From Myxococcota bacterium (GTDB taxonomy: Bacteria; Myxococcota; B64-G9), in the NCBI GenBank assembly GCA_022710975.1, contig JAKLGA010000026.1, positions 1 through 36,033 of the forward strand: 36,033 bases of DNA, read 5' to 3'. The position numbers and the translations under genes were made by a program. Shown piece after piece: positions 14,479 through 25,600 of this stretch. A model generated the notes under the pieces. It worked only from the letters and a program-made list of their open reading frames with translations, did not search any database and was not told the origin of the DNA. Every line of letters begins with the position of its first letter. Positions within the stretch are counted from its first letter, which is position 1.

Positions 14479-16856
14479 CGGCGCACCTCGATGTGCACCG
14501 GCGCGCTCACCTCCCCGCGCCGGAGCAGCGCGGCGCGGATGGTGTGCGCGCCGGGTTGGAGCCGCCAGCGCGTCTCGTGGGGGAAGTCCACCCGGGCCAC
14601 CGGCAGCCCGTCGACCAGCCACACCACCGACTCCTCGCTGGGCTCGACCCGGGCCGAGAGCAGCAAGGTGGCGAACTCCGCGGGCGTCTCGGGATCCCAC
14701 TGGTAGCGCGCCCCATCGCGGGGCTCCTCCACCACGACCCTCGGGGCAGACGGCTGCGGGGGGGACGCGCACAGCGGGCTCAGCCGGGTGGGGGCCACCT
14801 CCAGCCGCGCGGCCCGGGCCCAGCGCGTGTAGCGCTCGGGCAGGTCCAGCAGCGCCCGCCGCTCCACCACGCCGGGCGGGCAGGCCGGCGTGGCCCGCAG
14901 GCCGTTGCGGCGGTCCAGCGGCACCCGCCTGTGGTAGGCGCACGGCTCGAGCGGCTCGCTGCCCGGGGCGAAGTGCTCGGTCCGCCGGTGGGGGCAGTCC
15001 GGGCCGGCCAGCCGGCCCGACAGCGCGCAGACGGTCCGGCCCACCCAGCCCTCGGGCGGCGGGAAGGAGTCGGCCACGGCGCGGTGGGGCCGCAGCGCGG
15101 GCATCAGCCGGTCGAGGATGTCGTGCAGCGGGCGGGCCGCGCCGTCCAGGCCGCCCACCCGGTTCATGCGACGCCAGTCGTGGTTGCCCACCCACACGCC
15201 GACCAGCAGGCGGTCGCTGTAGGCCACCGCCCAGGCGTCCCGGTAGCCCTGGCTGGTGCCGGTCTTGATCGCCACCGCGTAGTCGTAGTCGAGCGCGCTG
15301 CCCTCGGAGAAGCTGGGCTGGCGCGCGCCTGGATCGGCCAGGATGTGGGTCACCAGCTGGGCCGTGCCCGCGCCGAGCAGCCGGCGCGGCTCCGGGGGCC
15401 GCTCGTCCAGGAAGAAGCGCGGCGGGAGCGCGCGACCCTGGTTGGCCAGCACCCCGTACAGACCCACCAGCTCCTCCAGGCTCAGGTGCAGGTTGCCCAG
15501 CGCCAGGCCCAGGCCGTAGCGCTCGGGCTCGAAGCTCACCCCGCCCACCCCGGCCTCCGCCAGGAAGGTGAGCATGGGCTCCACGCCGACCTGGGCCAGC
15601 ATCTGCAGGGCCGGGATGTTGCGGGAGTTGCCCAGGGCCGAGCGCAGCAGCAGCGGGCCGAGGAAGGTGTGTGAGATGTTCTCGGGGCGGTACGGCACCC
15701 CGGAGCGCCGCTCGAACTCCACTCGCACGTCGGCCAGCTCGGTGGCCGCGGTGGCCTGACCGCGATCGATGGCCAGGGCGTAGACGAAGGGCTTCAGCGC
15801 CGAGCCCGGCGGCCGGCGCGTGCGGGCGAAGTCGATCGAGCCGCGCGCCTCGCGATCGAAGTAGTCCAGCGAGCCGACGTAGGCCAGCACCTCGCCCGTG
15901 TCCCGATCCAGCACCAGCGCCGCCGCGTTGCCCGCCCCGCGCGGGCGCAGGCGGGCCAGGTGGGCCTCCAGGGCCGCGACCACCTGGCGTTGCAGGTCGA
16001 GATCCAGGCTGGCCCGCTGCACGAAGGCCTGCCGCCCGGCCGCCAGCTCGGCCCAGCGCAGGGCGGCGTGCAGGGCCGCCGGGCACCTGGCCGGGCGCGG
16101 CGTCAGGCGGAGGTCGCTCGCCAGGGCCTGGCGGAGCTCCTCGGCCGGCAGCAGACCGCGTCCGGCCAGCGCGCGCAGGATGCGCCGCGCGCGCCGCAGG
16201 CTTCGCCGCAGCCCGTCCGGAGAGTAGGGGTCCATGCGCCCGGGCGCCTGGGGCAGCCCCGCCAGGAAGGCCGCCTGCAGCCAGGACAGATCCTCGACCG
16301 GCTTGTCGAAGTAGTAGCGCGCCGCCCGCGCCACCCCGTGCACCCGGTTGCCGTAGGGCGCCACGGTCAGGTAGTGGCGCAGCACCCGCTCGTGGCCGTG
16401 ATCGCGGACGAGCAGCAGCGCCTCGGCCGCCTCGCGGGCCTTGCGCCACAAGGTGCGCTCTCCGGGCGAGCGCATGCGCGCCACCTGCATGGCGATGGTC
16501 GAGGCGCCCGAGATGATCCGGGCGTGGCGGACGTTCTGCTGCAGCGCCCGCAGGAGGGAGGGCAGGTACACCCCCGGGTGCTCGAAGAAGCGCCGGTCCT
16601 CGGTCTCCAGGGTGGCCACCACCACGCGCTCCGGCAGCGTGCGCGGCGGGGGCCAGAAGCCGAGCAGGTCATCCTCGCCCGGCACCTCGGTCAGGAACTC
16701 TCCGCGCCGGTCCACCACCAGGCATGAGGGCGCGGGCAACGGCAGGTCGCGCCGCAGCGACAGGGCGAAGGCCAGCACCGCCGCCGCCGCGACCACGGCC
16801 CCGCCGGTGGCGAGCACCACCAGCCGCGCCGTGCGCCTGTCCAGGCCCGCGCCCAC
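14475..16856 (-). CDS. pbpC: Penicillin-binding protein 1C (bifunctional peptidoglycan synthase)
   Basis: A 793-residue class A penicillin-binding protein; E. coli PbpC is similar in size. An N-terminal membrane anchor is followed by a GT51 glycosyltransferase domain with E86-D-R-R-F-F-E-H93 and 'GASTIAMQVARM'. The transpeptidase domain has S352-A-L-K355, a serine-x-asparagine motif in 'GNSRNIPA' and K531-T-G-T. The C-terminal part carries the Cys-containing region and the beta domain found in PBP1C ('VVWLVDGLPVAR'). All catalytic residues are present. The GTG at 16856 is preceded by GGGAGGGG and lies 17 bp after the macroglobulin stop; upstream extension has no supporting signal. Pairing of PBP1C with a bacterial alpha-2-macroglobulin is a known arrangement, thought to combine protease trapping with repair of the cell wall. 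Confidence 0.95.
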   Translation of the reverse strand: MGAGLDRRTARLVVLATGGAVVAAAAVLAFALSLRRDLPLPAPSCLVVDRRGEFLTEVPGEDDLLGFWPPPRTLPERVVVATLETEDRRFFEHPGVYLPSLLRALQQNVRHARIISGASTIAMQVARMRSPGERTLWRKAREAAEALLLVRDHGHERVLRHYLTVAPYGNRVHGVARAARYYFDKPVEDLSWLQAAFLAGLPQAPGRMDPYSPDGLRRSLRRARRILRALAGRGLLPAEELRQALASDLRLTPRPARCPAALHAALRWAELAAGRQAFVQRASLDLDLQRQVVAALEAHLARLRPRGAGNAAALVLDRDTGEVLAYVGSLDYFDREARGSIDFARTRRPPGSALKPFVYALAIDRGQATAATELADVRVEFERRSGVPYRPENISHTFLGPLLLRSALGNSRNIPALQMLAQVGVEPMLTFLAEAGVGGVSFEPERYGLGLALGNLHLSLEELVGLYGVLANQGRALPPRFFLDERPPEPRRLLGAGTAQLVTHILADPGARQPSFSEGSALDYDYAVAIKTGTSQGYRDAWAVAYSDRLLVGVWVGNHDWRRMNRVGGLDGAARPLHDILDRLMPALRPHRAVADSFPPPEGWVGRTVCALSGRLAGPDCPHRRTEHFAPGSEPLEPCAYHRRVPLDRRNGLRATPACPPGVVERRALLDLPERYTRWARAARLEVAPTRLSPLCASPPQPSAPRVVVEEPRDGARYQWDPETPAEFATLLLSARVEPSEESVVWLVDGLPVARVDFPHETRWRLQPGAHTIRAALLRRGEVSAPVHIEVRR

Positions 16857-16873
16857 CCGACCCCTCCCGCGCC

Positions 16874-19800
16874 TCAGGGCGCTGCCTCCTGGCCGTCCTC
16901 TGCCGCGGGCGCCGCGCCGGCCGGCGCGGGCCCGATCTCCAGCCGCAGGCCCGCCCCGCGGCCGCGCAGCTCGGGGTGGTACATCTGCTCCGCCCACGGG
17001 GCCGGGTGCACGAACGAGCCCTCGGTGGTGGCCCGGGCGCGGGAGTAGAAGGCGTGGCTGCCCTTGGGCAGGTGCACGAAGTAGTAGCGCACCTCCTGAT
17101 CGAGTCTCTGGACGTAGTCAGGCCGCAGGCTGTCGGCCCGTGAGGGGCGGGCCTCGGCCGGGGCCGTCTTCAGCTCGGGGTTGAGCGGTTCGAGCCCGGC
17201 GGCGAACGGCACCACCAGGGCCACGTGGTACAGATCGCGCTCGCTGACCAGGCCGGTCTCCAGCTCGAGGATGTCGCCCACGCGCACGGAGCGCTTCTCG
17301 CCGGGCTTGTCCTCGAAGCGGGTGGGCTCGGCCCCGTCGGCGTGCAGGACCGTGGCGCCGCGGGTCACCAGGAAGCCCTGGCGCAGGGGCTCGGCCCGAT
17401 CGCCCGGGGTCTCGGGCAGGTAGCGGGCGCGCACCCGCACGCCCAGCTCGCCCCGGCCGGTGACGCCGAGCTCCACCGGCTTGTCGCCCTTCAGGCTGCG
17501 GCGCGCCACACGCGTGGCCGCGTCCAGCCTGAGCTCGCCGTCGCCGGCGATGGACACCACGGCCTGGCTCGGCGCGGCCTGGGCGCGATCCATGTAGGCC
17601 AGCAGCGCCAGGATGGAGCGCCAGTTGTCGTGCGTGCTGCCGAAGCCGCCCGAGGCCGAGGCGGCCGCGAGCAGCGCGTCGCGCAGCAGCGCCAGACGCT
17701 CGTGGGTCGGGTCGAGGCGCACCAGGCCCTCGAACACGCCCGCCAGGGTCGAGGTCGGGCTGCCCAGGTAGGCCCCGCCCCACTGCGTGCGGCGGGAGTT
17801 CAGCCCGCCGTAGACCGGCTTGCCCTGGACCAGCTTGAACACCACCGCCTTCCACAGGTCGTCCTTCAGCGCCGCCAGGTTCGTGCGGAAGAGCTCCGGA
17901 CGCTTGGCCATGGCCAGGCTGAGATCGGCCAGGCTGGCGGCGTCGAGGCTGCCCCGGTGCTGGTACAGCTCGAGCAGGTAGTGCTCGTCCATCTCGCCGA
18001 CCGCGGTCAGCGCCCGCAGGGCGGCGCTCTGCTGGTTGAAGCGGTAGTCGGGATCCAGGCCAGGGAAGTCCGAGCGCAGCACGCGCTTGAGCGCGTCGAC
18101 GGACCGCACCCACAGCTTGTCGTCGCTCTTCTGCCCCAGGCTCCGGGCCAGGAACATGAACTCCACCGCCTGGGCGGTCAGGTCCGGGTCGCCCGCCCCG
18201 CCCGGCCAGAAGGAGAAGAAGCCCTGGTCGTTCTGGTGGAGCGCCAGCTCCTCGGCCAGGCGGGCGACGTGCGGGCCGACCTGCAGCGCGTAGTGCTCGT
18301 TGAGCCCCAGGCGCTTGAGGGTCGCGCCCACCACCATCTGCGGGATGAGCCGCGACAGACGCTGCTCCAGGCAGCCGTGGGGGTAGCCCTCCAGGTAGTC
18401 CAGCCCGGCCATCACCTCCAGCACACCGGGCTCGCTGGAGACGAGCACCTCCTGCTCCAGGGTGCCGGGCCTGGCCTTCTCCGGCAGCGGCCGGGCCGGG
18501 ACCGGGCCGGCGCCCACCCGGGCGATGTAGGCGGACTCCTCCACGCCCCGGTCGGGCAGCACCGGGATCTCCACCTGGAAGGCGTCCCCCACCCCGTCGG
18601 ACAGGCGGGTGATGTCCATCTTGACCTGCAGCCTGTCGCCGTGCACCGCGTCGCGGGAGGCGGCCACCACCTCGGTGCGGTGGCTGTCGGCGCGGTTCTC
18701 GCGCAGCTCCACCCGCTGTTTGAAGGGCTGGGCGCGTGCCCCGCCCTCGATGGCGATGGTCACCAGGGCCGGGCCCGCCTTGCCCTCCACCAGCCGGCCC
18801 AGGCCGCCGGCCAGGAAGCGATCGCCCTCGCGCACGAAACGCGGGAGCTGGGGCTGGACGAGCACCGGCAGGCGCACCTTGAGCCGCGCCTCGCGCACGC
18901 CGAACCGGCCCAGCCCCGAGGCCGCCACCGCGCGCACCTTGAAGTTGGTCAGATCGTCCGACAGGGCCACCGGCACCTTGAGGCGTCCGCTGGGCCCCAC
19001 CGTGAGGGTGGCCTGGTAGTAGGGCACGGTCTGGAAGTTCTTGCGCACCCGGTGGCGGCTGCGCAGGCGCTCCGCGTCACCCTCGCCCCCGTCGCCGGCC
19101 GGCTCCTCGCGCAGCTCCAGCCGGCCCACCACCCGGTTGCGGCTGTCGCGCAGGCCGACCGTGCGGGCGTTGGGGTAGATGAGCTCGGTGAGCGGATCCA
19201 GGCTGGCCTCGTCGGCCAGCGCCAGCACCGCCTCGTCCACCAGCCACAGGGTCACCTCCCCCGAGAGCGGACGCTTGCGCTCGTCCCGCAGCCCGAGCTC
19301 GATCTCCACCGTCGCCCCGGGCCGGGCCGTCTCCGGCACCTTGAGCTCCACCTGCACCTGGTGGGCCACCGGCTCCACCTTGAGCTCCAGCGAGGCGCCC
19401 AGCGTCTCGGGCCGGTAGCGCGCGTCGCCCTCGGCGCCGCCGTCCCCCAGCCGCCCGCGCATCAGCAGCACGTGCAGCGGCAGGTTGGGCGCCATGTGCT
19501 CGCCGACGCGCACCGGGTGGACGGCCTTGCCGCCCTCCACCTGGAGCCACTCGTGGCGCACCCCGGCCGGGTCCTCGAGGATGACCAGCGCCTGGGCGCG
19601 CTGGAACGGGCTCTTGAGCACGAGCTGGGCCACCTCCCCCGGGCGGTAACGCTCCTTGTCGGTGCCCAGCTCGAACACCCCCTGGCTGGGCTTCTCCCAG
19701 GCCAGCGCCTGGGTGCCGCCCACGAACACGTCGGCCTCCAGGCTCTGCACCCGACCCAGCCGATCGCGCGCCACCAGCTCCACCAGGTACACGCCGGCCT

Positions 19801-22699
19801 GCTCGAGCTTGAGCGCCTGGACCACGGGCTGCGGGCCGGTGGTGAGCTCCAGCTCCTGCAGCAGCTTGTCCTCCTGCTCGGTCACGTAGGCGGCCTGGCC
19901 GGTGGAGAAGTCGGTCTCCCGCAGGTGGCTGTGCCAGGCGCGCCGGGACAGCCGCAGCTTGACCTTCTGGCCGGCCAGCGGCTTGTCGTCCACCCCGATG
20001 GCCACCACCTCGGGCTTGAGCTGGCCGGGATCCTTCAGGTAGCGCGTGAGCTTCATGCCCACCACGAAGGGCGGCAGGGCCCGGACCTCGTGCACCGCGC
20101 TGACGATCTGGTTGTCCGCCCCGGTCACGGTGGCCTCGAAGCGGTACAGGCGCGGCGAGCCGTCCAGGTCGAGCGCGGGGTTGACCTGCATGGGATCGCT
20201 GCCGTTCTCCCCGAGCTCGCGCTGCTCGCGGATGGTCTCGGGCGGGCGGGCCTGGCCCTCGCGGGAGAACTGCAGCGAGGAGGCGAACAGGTAGCCGTCC
20301 ATGCCCTTGGGCACGTGGTAGAGCGGCTGGCGGGTGACGGTCCAGTCGATCGGCTGGCCGGACACCGAACCGCCGGCGTAGTAGCGCGCCAGGGCCTTGA
20401 CCTGGAAGGGCTGATCGTTGGGCACCCGGTTGGGCCCCACCATCTGCACCTCGAAGGTGGGGATGCGGTAGGCCTCCACCTTGAAGGAGCGGGTGGCCAG
20501 CACGTCGTTCGAGGCCTTGAGCAGCAGGCTGGCCGTGTACTCGCCCGTGGGCGCGTCGGCCTCCTCGAACACCAGGTCGAAGCCCCGCAGGGGCGAGAAC
20601 TTCACCGGCCTGAGCCACTGCTTGCCGCCCGGGGCCTGGATGCGCACGGCGAAGCCGTCCTCGGCGCCCGGGTCGCGGTACTGACCCTGGACCTTCCGGC
20701 GCGCGAAGCCCTTCAGGTACACCTTCTCGCCGGGCCGGTAGATGGGGCGCTCGCTGAACAGGAAGCCCACCAGGCGATCGTTGGGGGGCGCGGGCGGATC
20801 CTGGGTGATCCACTGCAGCCACGAGCCCCAGAACGACCAGTGGTTGTTGGCGAAGTGGGGGGGCGGATCGCGCGGGTCGATCACCAGCACGTCCTCGCCG
20901 CTCTTGACCCACACCCGCCGCACCTGGCGCCAGGGGGCCTGGCGGGCGAGCACCGCGCGCCCCTCGGCGTCGGTCGCCAGGCGCACCAGCTCCTCCCGGG
21001 GCGGCTGGCGCCGCTGGCCGGCCTGGGTCGGCGGCGGGGGCTCGCGCACCACCTCGAGCAGCACCTCGGCCCCGCGCACCGGGCGGGCCTCGTCGAGGCT
21101 GCGCACGTAGAACACCACCCGCTCGCGCTCCTCCACGCTGGTCAGGCTGAGGTTGGTCACCTGCACCCGGACGTAGGAGCGCTCGGGCGGGCCCTGCAGC
21201 CGCCGCAGGCCCACCAGGTAGTGGCCCGGCCGGCGCGCGCCGACCGCCGCGTCCAGCAGCGGGCCCACGTCCAGCCCGAAGTGCGCCGCGGCGCCCCGAT
21301 CGGCCAGCGGCAGATCCACCACCCGCGACACCAGCGGAGAGCCCAGCAACCGCACGTGCTGGACGAGCGTACCCGCGTCCACCGTGCCGAAGTCCCAGAC
21401 ATCGCGAGCGGGCTCCTCGCCCGGGAAGGGCGGGGGCGCCTCCTCGGCCACGGTCACCGGGGAGGCGGGGAAGGGCCACAGGCCATCGTGCAGCGGATCG
21501 ATCCGGTAGATGCGCAGGTCGGCGCGCGGCTCGCCGTAGCCGGCCAGCGGGATCATGCGCGGGCCCTGGGCCTCCAGGATGGCCGAGCCCTGCTCCCAGC
21601 GCACGTAGGGCTGGCGCCAGCCGAGGTAGAAGAAGGCCTCCACCTCGCCCGGGTCCTGCAGGCCGCGGCCGGCGTCGTCGACCAGGGGCGCGGGCCTCAG
21701 GCTCAGGCGGTAGATGAGGTCGGGCACGAACTTGCCCTTGAGCACCACCCGCTTGCCGAACACCTCGTGGCGCAGCCCCTCCACGGCCGGCTCGAAGCGC
21801 ACCAGCTTCTTCAGCGCCGACAGGCCCAGCTCGCCCACCGGGGCGGAGAACACGAGCTGGGGCGTCTCGCCACCCGAGCCGCAGGCCAGCGCCATGTCCC
21901 GGGGGGCCTTGGCGCTGCCGCGCAGCGGGAGCTGGGCGCCGCCGCACTGGATGGCGCTCAGGTGGAAGGGCAGGCGGGTCGCCAGCCGGCCGGTCCACAG
22001 GACCTTGTCCTCCTCGCCCAGCGCCAGGCTGACCTGGACCAGCAGCAGCTTGCCCTCGGGCACCTCCTGGTCGAGCGTCACGGCGTAGGCGGCCGGCTCG
22101 CGGTGGTTCTGGCGGGGCAGCAGGGCCAGGCTGAAGGCCTCCACCACCCGGCGGGGCGAGTCGGCCAGGCCGGGCTGGTCACGCACCTCCAGCCGCAGCA
22201 TCTTCTTCAGCGCCGCGAGCTCCAGCGGGGCCGGGAAGGTGAGCGTCAGGCTGCGGAAGGGCAGCAGCTCGTCGCTGTCCGCCGGCGGGGTCATGGCGCT
22301 GGGGGCGGACATCATGGTGGTCAGCACCTGGCTCTGCCCGCCCGCCTTGACCAGGAAGCGGGCCAGGGCCGGCCACGGTTCGGCCGGGCGGAACTGGAGG
22401 GTGCGCCGGTCGAGCCAGGACCAGGCGCCGGGCCAGGCGGGCTGGATGGAGAGCCGCGCGGCGCCGTCGTCGGCCGGCCCGCGGCCGGGGCCGCGGTCGT
22501 CGGGGAAGTACACGGTGATCGGGTCGAAGCCCCGCAGGTAGCGCTCCGGCAACACGCTCACCCCACGCGCCTGCGGCCGCTGGCCGAGATCGCCCGGCTG
22601 GTAGGGAGCCGGCGCCTCGGCCGGTTGCGCCCAGGCCGCCCCGCACGCGAGCAGGAGCCCGACGGTCCACACGCCCACACCACCTCGCACGGCGTTCAT
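16874..22699 (-). CDS. Bacterial alpha-2-macroglobulin with intact thioester
   Basis: A 1941-residue exported protein (E. coli YfhM is about 1650). The signal sequence could be cut after AWA (residue 24) or lipidated at C19 (LLAC). The order of parts fits the family: N-terminal macroglobulin-like domains, a 'YRPGEKVYLKGFARR' domain near residue 650, the A2M domain with 'LTNFKVRAVAASG' near 1240, the thioester C1443-L-E-Q1446 in 'GYPHGCLEQ', and a receptor-like end with 'FYSRARATTEGSF' and 'AEQMYHPELRGRG'. The intact CxEQ implies covalent trapping of attacking proteases after bait cleavage. The start overlaps the stop of the upstream giant gene (ATGA, 22696-22699), and pbpC follows by 17 bp, so all three should be made together. 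Confidence 0.95.
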   Translation of the reverse strand: MNAVRGGVGVWTVGLLLACGAAWAQPAEAPAPYQPGDLGQRPQARGVSVLPERYLRGFDPITVYFPDDRGPGRGPADDGAARLSIQPAWPGAWSWLDRRTLQFRPAEPWPALARFLVKAGGQSQVLTTMMSAPSAMTPPADSDELLPFRSLTLTFPAPLELAALKKMLRLEVRDQPGLADSPRRVVEAFSLALLPRQNHREPAAYAVTLDQEVPEGKLLLVQVSLALGEEDKVLWTGRLATRLPFHLSAIQCGGAQLPLRGSAKAPRDMALACGSGGETPQLVFSAPVGELGLSALKKLVRFEPAVEGLRHEVFGKRVVLKGKFVPDLIYRLSLRPAPLVDDAGRGLQDPGEVEAFFYLGWRQPYVRWEQGSAILEAQGPRMIPLAGYGEPRADLRIYRIDPLHDGLWPFPASPVTVAEEAPPPFPGEEPARDVWDFGTVDAGTLVQHVRLLGSPLVSRVVDLPLADRGAAAHFGLDVGPLLDAAVGARRPGHYLVGLRRLQGPPERSYVRVQVTNLSLTSVEERERVVFYVRSLDEARPVRGAEVLLEVVREPPPPTQAGQRRQPPREELVRLATDAEGRAVLARQAPWRQVRRVWVKSGEDVLVIDPRDPPPHFANNHWSFWGSWLQWITQDPPAPPNDRLVGFLFSERPIYRPGEKVYLKGFARRKVQGQYRDPGAEDGFAVRIQAPGGKQWLRPVKFSPLRGFDLVFEEADAPTGEYTASLLLKASNDVLATRSFKVEAYRIPTFEVQMVGPNRVPNDQPFQVKALARYYAGGSVSGQPIDWTVTRQPLYHVPKGMDGYLFASSLQFSREGQARPPETIREQRELGENGSDPMQVNPALDLDGSPRLYRFEATVTGADNQIVSAVHEVRALPPFVVGMKLTRYLKDPGQLKPEVVAIGVDDKPLAGQKVKLRLSRRAWHSHLRETDFSTGQAAYVTEQEDKLLQELELTTGPQPVVQALKLEQAGVYLVELVARDRLGRVQSLEADVFVGGTQALAWEKPSQGVFELGTDKERYRPGEVAQLVLKSPFQRAQALVILEDPAGVRHEWLQVEGGKAVHPVRVGEHMAPNLPLHVLLMRGRLGDGGAEGDARYRPETLGASLELKVEPVAHQVQVELKVPETARPGATVEIELGLRDERKRPLSGEVTLWLVDEAVLALADEASLDPLTELIYPNARTVGLRDSRNRVVGRLELREEPAGDGGEGDAERLRSRHRVRKNFQTVPYYQATLTVGPSGRLKVPVALSDDLTNFKVRAVAASGLGRFGVREARLKVRLPVLVQPQLPRFVREGDRFLAGGLGRLVEGKAGPALVTIAIEGGARAQPFKQRVELRENRADSHRTEVVAASRDAVHGDRLQVKMDITRLSDGVGDAFQVEIPVLPDRGVEESAYIARVGAGPVPARPLPEKARPGTLEQEVLVSSEPGVLEVMAGLDYLEGYPHGCLEQRLSRLIPQMVVGATLKRLGLNEHYALQVGPHVARLAEELALHQNDQGFFSFWPGGAGDPDLTAQAVEFMFLARSLGQKSDDKLWVRSVDALKRVLRSDFPGLDPDYRFNQQSAALRALTAVGEMDEHYLLELYQHRGSLDAASLADLSLAMAKRPELFRTNLAALKDDLWKAVVFKLVQGKPVYGGLNSRRTQWGGAYLGSPTSTLAGVFEGLVRLDPTHERLALLRDALLAAASASGGFGSTHDNWRSILALLAYMDRAQAAPSQAVVSIAGDGELRLDAATRVARRSLKGDKPVELGVTGRGELGVRVRARYLPETPGDRAEPLRQGFLVTRGATVLHADGAEPTRFEDKPGEKRSVRVGDILELETGLVSERDLYHVALVVPFAAGLEPLNPELKTAPAEARPSRADSLRPDYVQRLDQEVRYYFVHLPKGSHAFYSRARATTEGSFVHPAPWAEQMYHPELRGRGAGLRLEIGPAPAGAAPAAEDGQEAAP

Positions 22700-25600
22700 C
22701 GTTCGCCTCCCGACGGCTGGAAACCGATACGCTGGAAGAAGTCACGCAGGTAGGCCTCGGGCACCTCGCTGCGCCCGCCGGCCAGGCCCAGCAGCACGGG
22801 CCGGAAGCGGGCCGGCCGCAGCGTCTCGGAGGTGCGCACGACCAGCAGGTACGAGCCCGCCCCGAGCTTCAGGAACTGCTGGCAGCCCTCCCCCACCAGG
22901 CGCTGGGCCTGGTCGAGCACGCTGCACTCCAGGACGTCCGCGTCCGCCCGCAGGCCCAGGCCCACCTCGCCGTCCGAGCGCAGCTCGAAGCGGTACAGGC
23001 GGGCCTCGCCCGGTGCCACCCAGTCCTCCTGGCCGATGCCCTCGCGGAGCTCGAGCGGCGCCTCGAAGGTCCAGCTCAACCCGCCGGCCAGCGGACGCCC
23101 GGCGAAGGCCCGCACCGACACCCGCCAGGTCCCGGCCGGCAACAGCCGGTGCAGGTCGCAGCCCTGGCCGGCCCCCTCCACCACCTCCAGGCCCCCCGGG
23201 CCGGACAGGGCGCACACCCCGGACTCGGCCCGCACCCGCACCACCGCGGGCCGGTCGAGCTGCAGGCTGCGCTCGACGCCCGCGCCGCCGAGCGCCACGA
23301 CCGCGCCCGGGGGCAGCGCGGAGGCCGGCCCGGGCCCGGGCGTCATGCCGAACCGGGCCGCGGGGATGCGCGCCGGAGCCGCCAGCACCACCTGCAGCGG
23401 GCCGGCCCCGTGCACCAGCCGGAGCATGCCGCCCTGGCCCGCCGGCAGCTCCAGCCCGCAACCCGCCAGCCGCCGCCCGTCGTCGAGCGTAAGCCGGCAG
23501 TGCTCCACCCCGGCCACCTCCAGCCGGCGCGCGACCGGCTCGGACACCACCCGCGCCAGCAGCTCGCCCGGCGCCCCGGGCCAGCGCTCCAGGAGCTCGC
23601 CCAGCTCGGCCCGGGTCTCGGGCCGCTCGAGCGCCAGCAGGCGCACCCGGGCCTGGCGGGCGGCGTCGGAGACGAGCCACAGCTCCCCGCCCTGGCCGGC
23701 CAGCGCGCAGCGCGCCAGGCGGCCGTCCGGCGGGCACACGTCCACGGCCCGGCCGGACGCGTCGGTCAGCACCGCCCAGCCGTCCGCGGGCAGGGTGAGC
23801 TCGAGCCGGAAACCGCCGCCGGGCAGCCTGAAGCGCGCGGTCGGACCGGACCACAGCAGCCGGCGCTCACCGGGCGCGAGCTCCAGCGGCTGGAGCTCGG
23901 CCGGCACCGCCCGCCGCGCGAGCACCGCCGGTCGGGTCGAGGCGCTGTCCAGCCACAGGGAGGCGAGCGTCTCCTGGCGCGGACCGCTGGCGGCGAAGCA
24001 GGCCGGGCCCTCCGCCCGCGCCACGCCGCCGCCCAGGCGGCAGGCGGGCGGCCAGGGCTCGCCCGGGGGCGAGCGCAGCTCGAGCAGGTGCAGGCTGGGG
24101 GCCGCGCTGCGCTGGCGCTGCAGCCTGGGGCGGGCCGGGCCGTCCAGGCCCAGGCGGAGCTCCTCGCGCGCCCCGAGGGCGGCGATCACCTCGTCCAGCG
24201 ACAGGTCCAGGCGGGCCTCCGGGCCGGTGGTCGAGAAGAGCACCTCGCCGGGCTCGAAGGAGGCCTCCGGGCCGCAGAACTCGAGCGGTCCGCTGCGACC
24301 CACCGGCAGGCACCACACCTTCTCCGCGGTGCGGTACAGCCCCGCGGCCGGGATGCTCACCCGGCCCGCGCGGCCCGCGGCCACCCGCCCGGTGGTCGCC
24401 TCCACCGGCCGCTCCACCAGCTTCAGCTGCGCGTCCGCCGACCAGCGCCGGTTCCAGAGCTTCAGGGTGTGCCGGCGCCCCTGCGCGTTCAGCAGGAACC
24501 CGCACACCCGCACGTCGAGCTGGCGCCCGAGCTCACGCCCGGCCTCGTCCTCCAGGCTGCAGGAGAAGGCCAGCCTGGAGCGCAGGCCGACCTCCAGCAC
24601 CGCGGCGCTGGCCGGGGGCGGCAGGCCGAGCTCGAGCACGTGCCCCTCGGGTTTCAGCACCAGCCCGTCCCGGGGCGTCTCCACGGGGCGCACCGGCAGG
24701 GTGTCCACGCTCACCCGGGTGACGCCCGCGCGACCGTTCTCGGCCTCCAGATCCAGGCGGTAGTCGCCCGGCTCGAGCGGCACGGCCACCAGGCAGTTCC
24801 AGTCCGCGGCCACCTCGCTGCCCTCGGCCACCAGCCGCCCCTGGCCGTCCAGCAGGCGGCAGCGCACGTCCGCCTGGCCCTCGGTCTTCAGGCGCACCAC
24901 CCCGCGGGCCGGCACCCGCAATGCGACCCGCCCGGGCACCGGCAGCTCCATGCCCAGGCCCGGGGCCAGCGCCTGCGTGCGCAGCTCGAGCTCGTAGCGG
25001 ATGCCCACGTCGCCGCGGGCGTGCTCGCTCACCAGGCGGTAGGATCCGGCCGCCAGGCGCAGCGCCTTGCCCTGCAGCGGCGGCGGACCCCCGGGCGGCG
25101 GCTGCACGAAGCGCGGCCGCTCCCGGTAGCCCTCGCCCTCGCCTTCGCCCTCGTACCCGTCCTCGCCTTCACCCTCCCCGTACCCGTCGCCCTCCGGGTC
25201 GCCCTCGCCCTCTCCGTCGCCCGGCTCCTCGCCCTGCCCGGGCTGGGCGCCCAGCTCCTGGGGCGGGATCAGCTCGACCACCTCGTCCGGCTTCCCGGCC
25301 GCCACCCGGAACAGGCGGGCCTGCATCCCGGCCGTCAACCGCAGGCCGAGCTCGAGCTCGGCCGCGAGCTCGAAGCGGAACTCGTCCTTGCCGTCCTCTC
25401 CCAGGTCGCAGGTGTAGGGGACGTTCGGCCGGATGGCGTGGGCGGCGTTCCCGGACAGCACCAGCGGGGGCCGGATCGGCTCCAAATACGTGCGGCGCAT
25501 GCTCTCCACGGTGAGCGGGAGCTGCATCCAGCGCAGCTCTCCGGGCGCGAGCTCCTCCTGGAGCTGGCAGGGCGACGGCACCGGGCGGAGCGGCCAGCCC

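Noticed and set aside
17225-22753. A 1842-codon plus-strand open frame opposite the macroglobulin gene
   Set aside because: It is low-complexity (His/Gln/Leu/Gly-rich), has no domain or signal peptide, and mirrors the codon bias of the real gene on the other strand.
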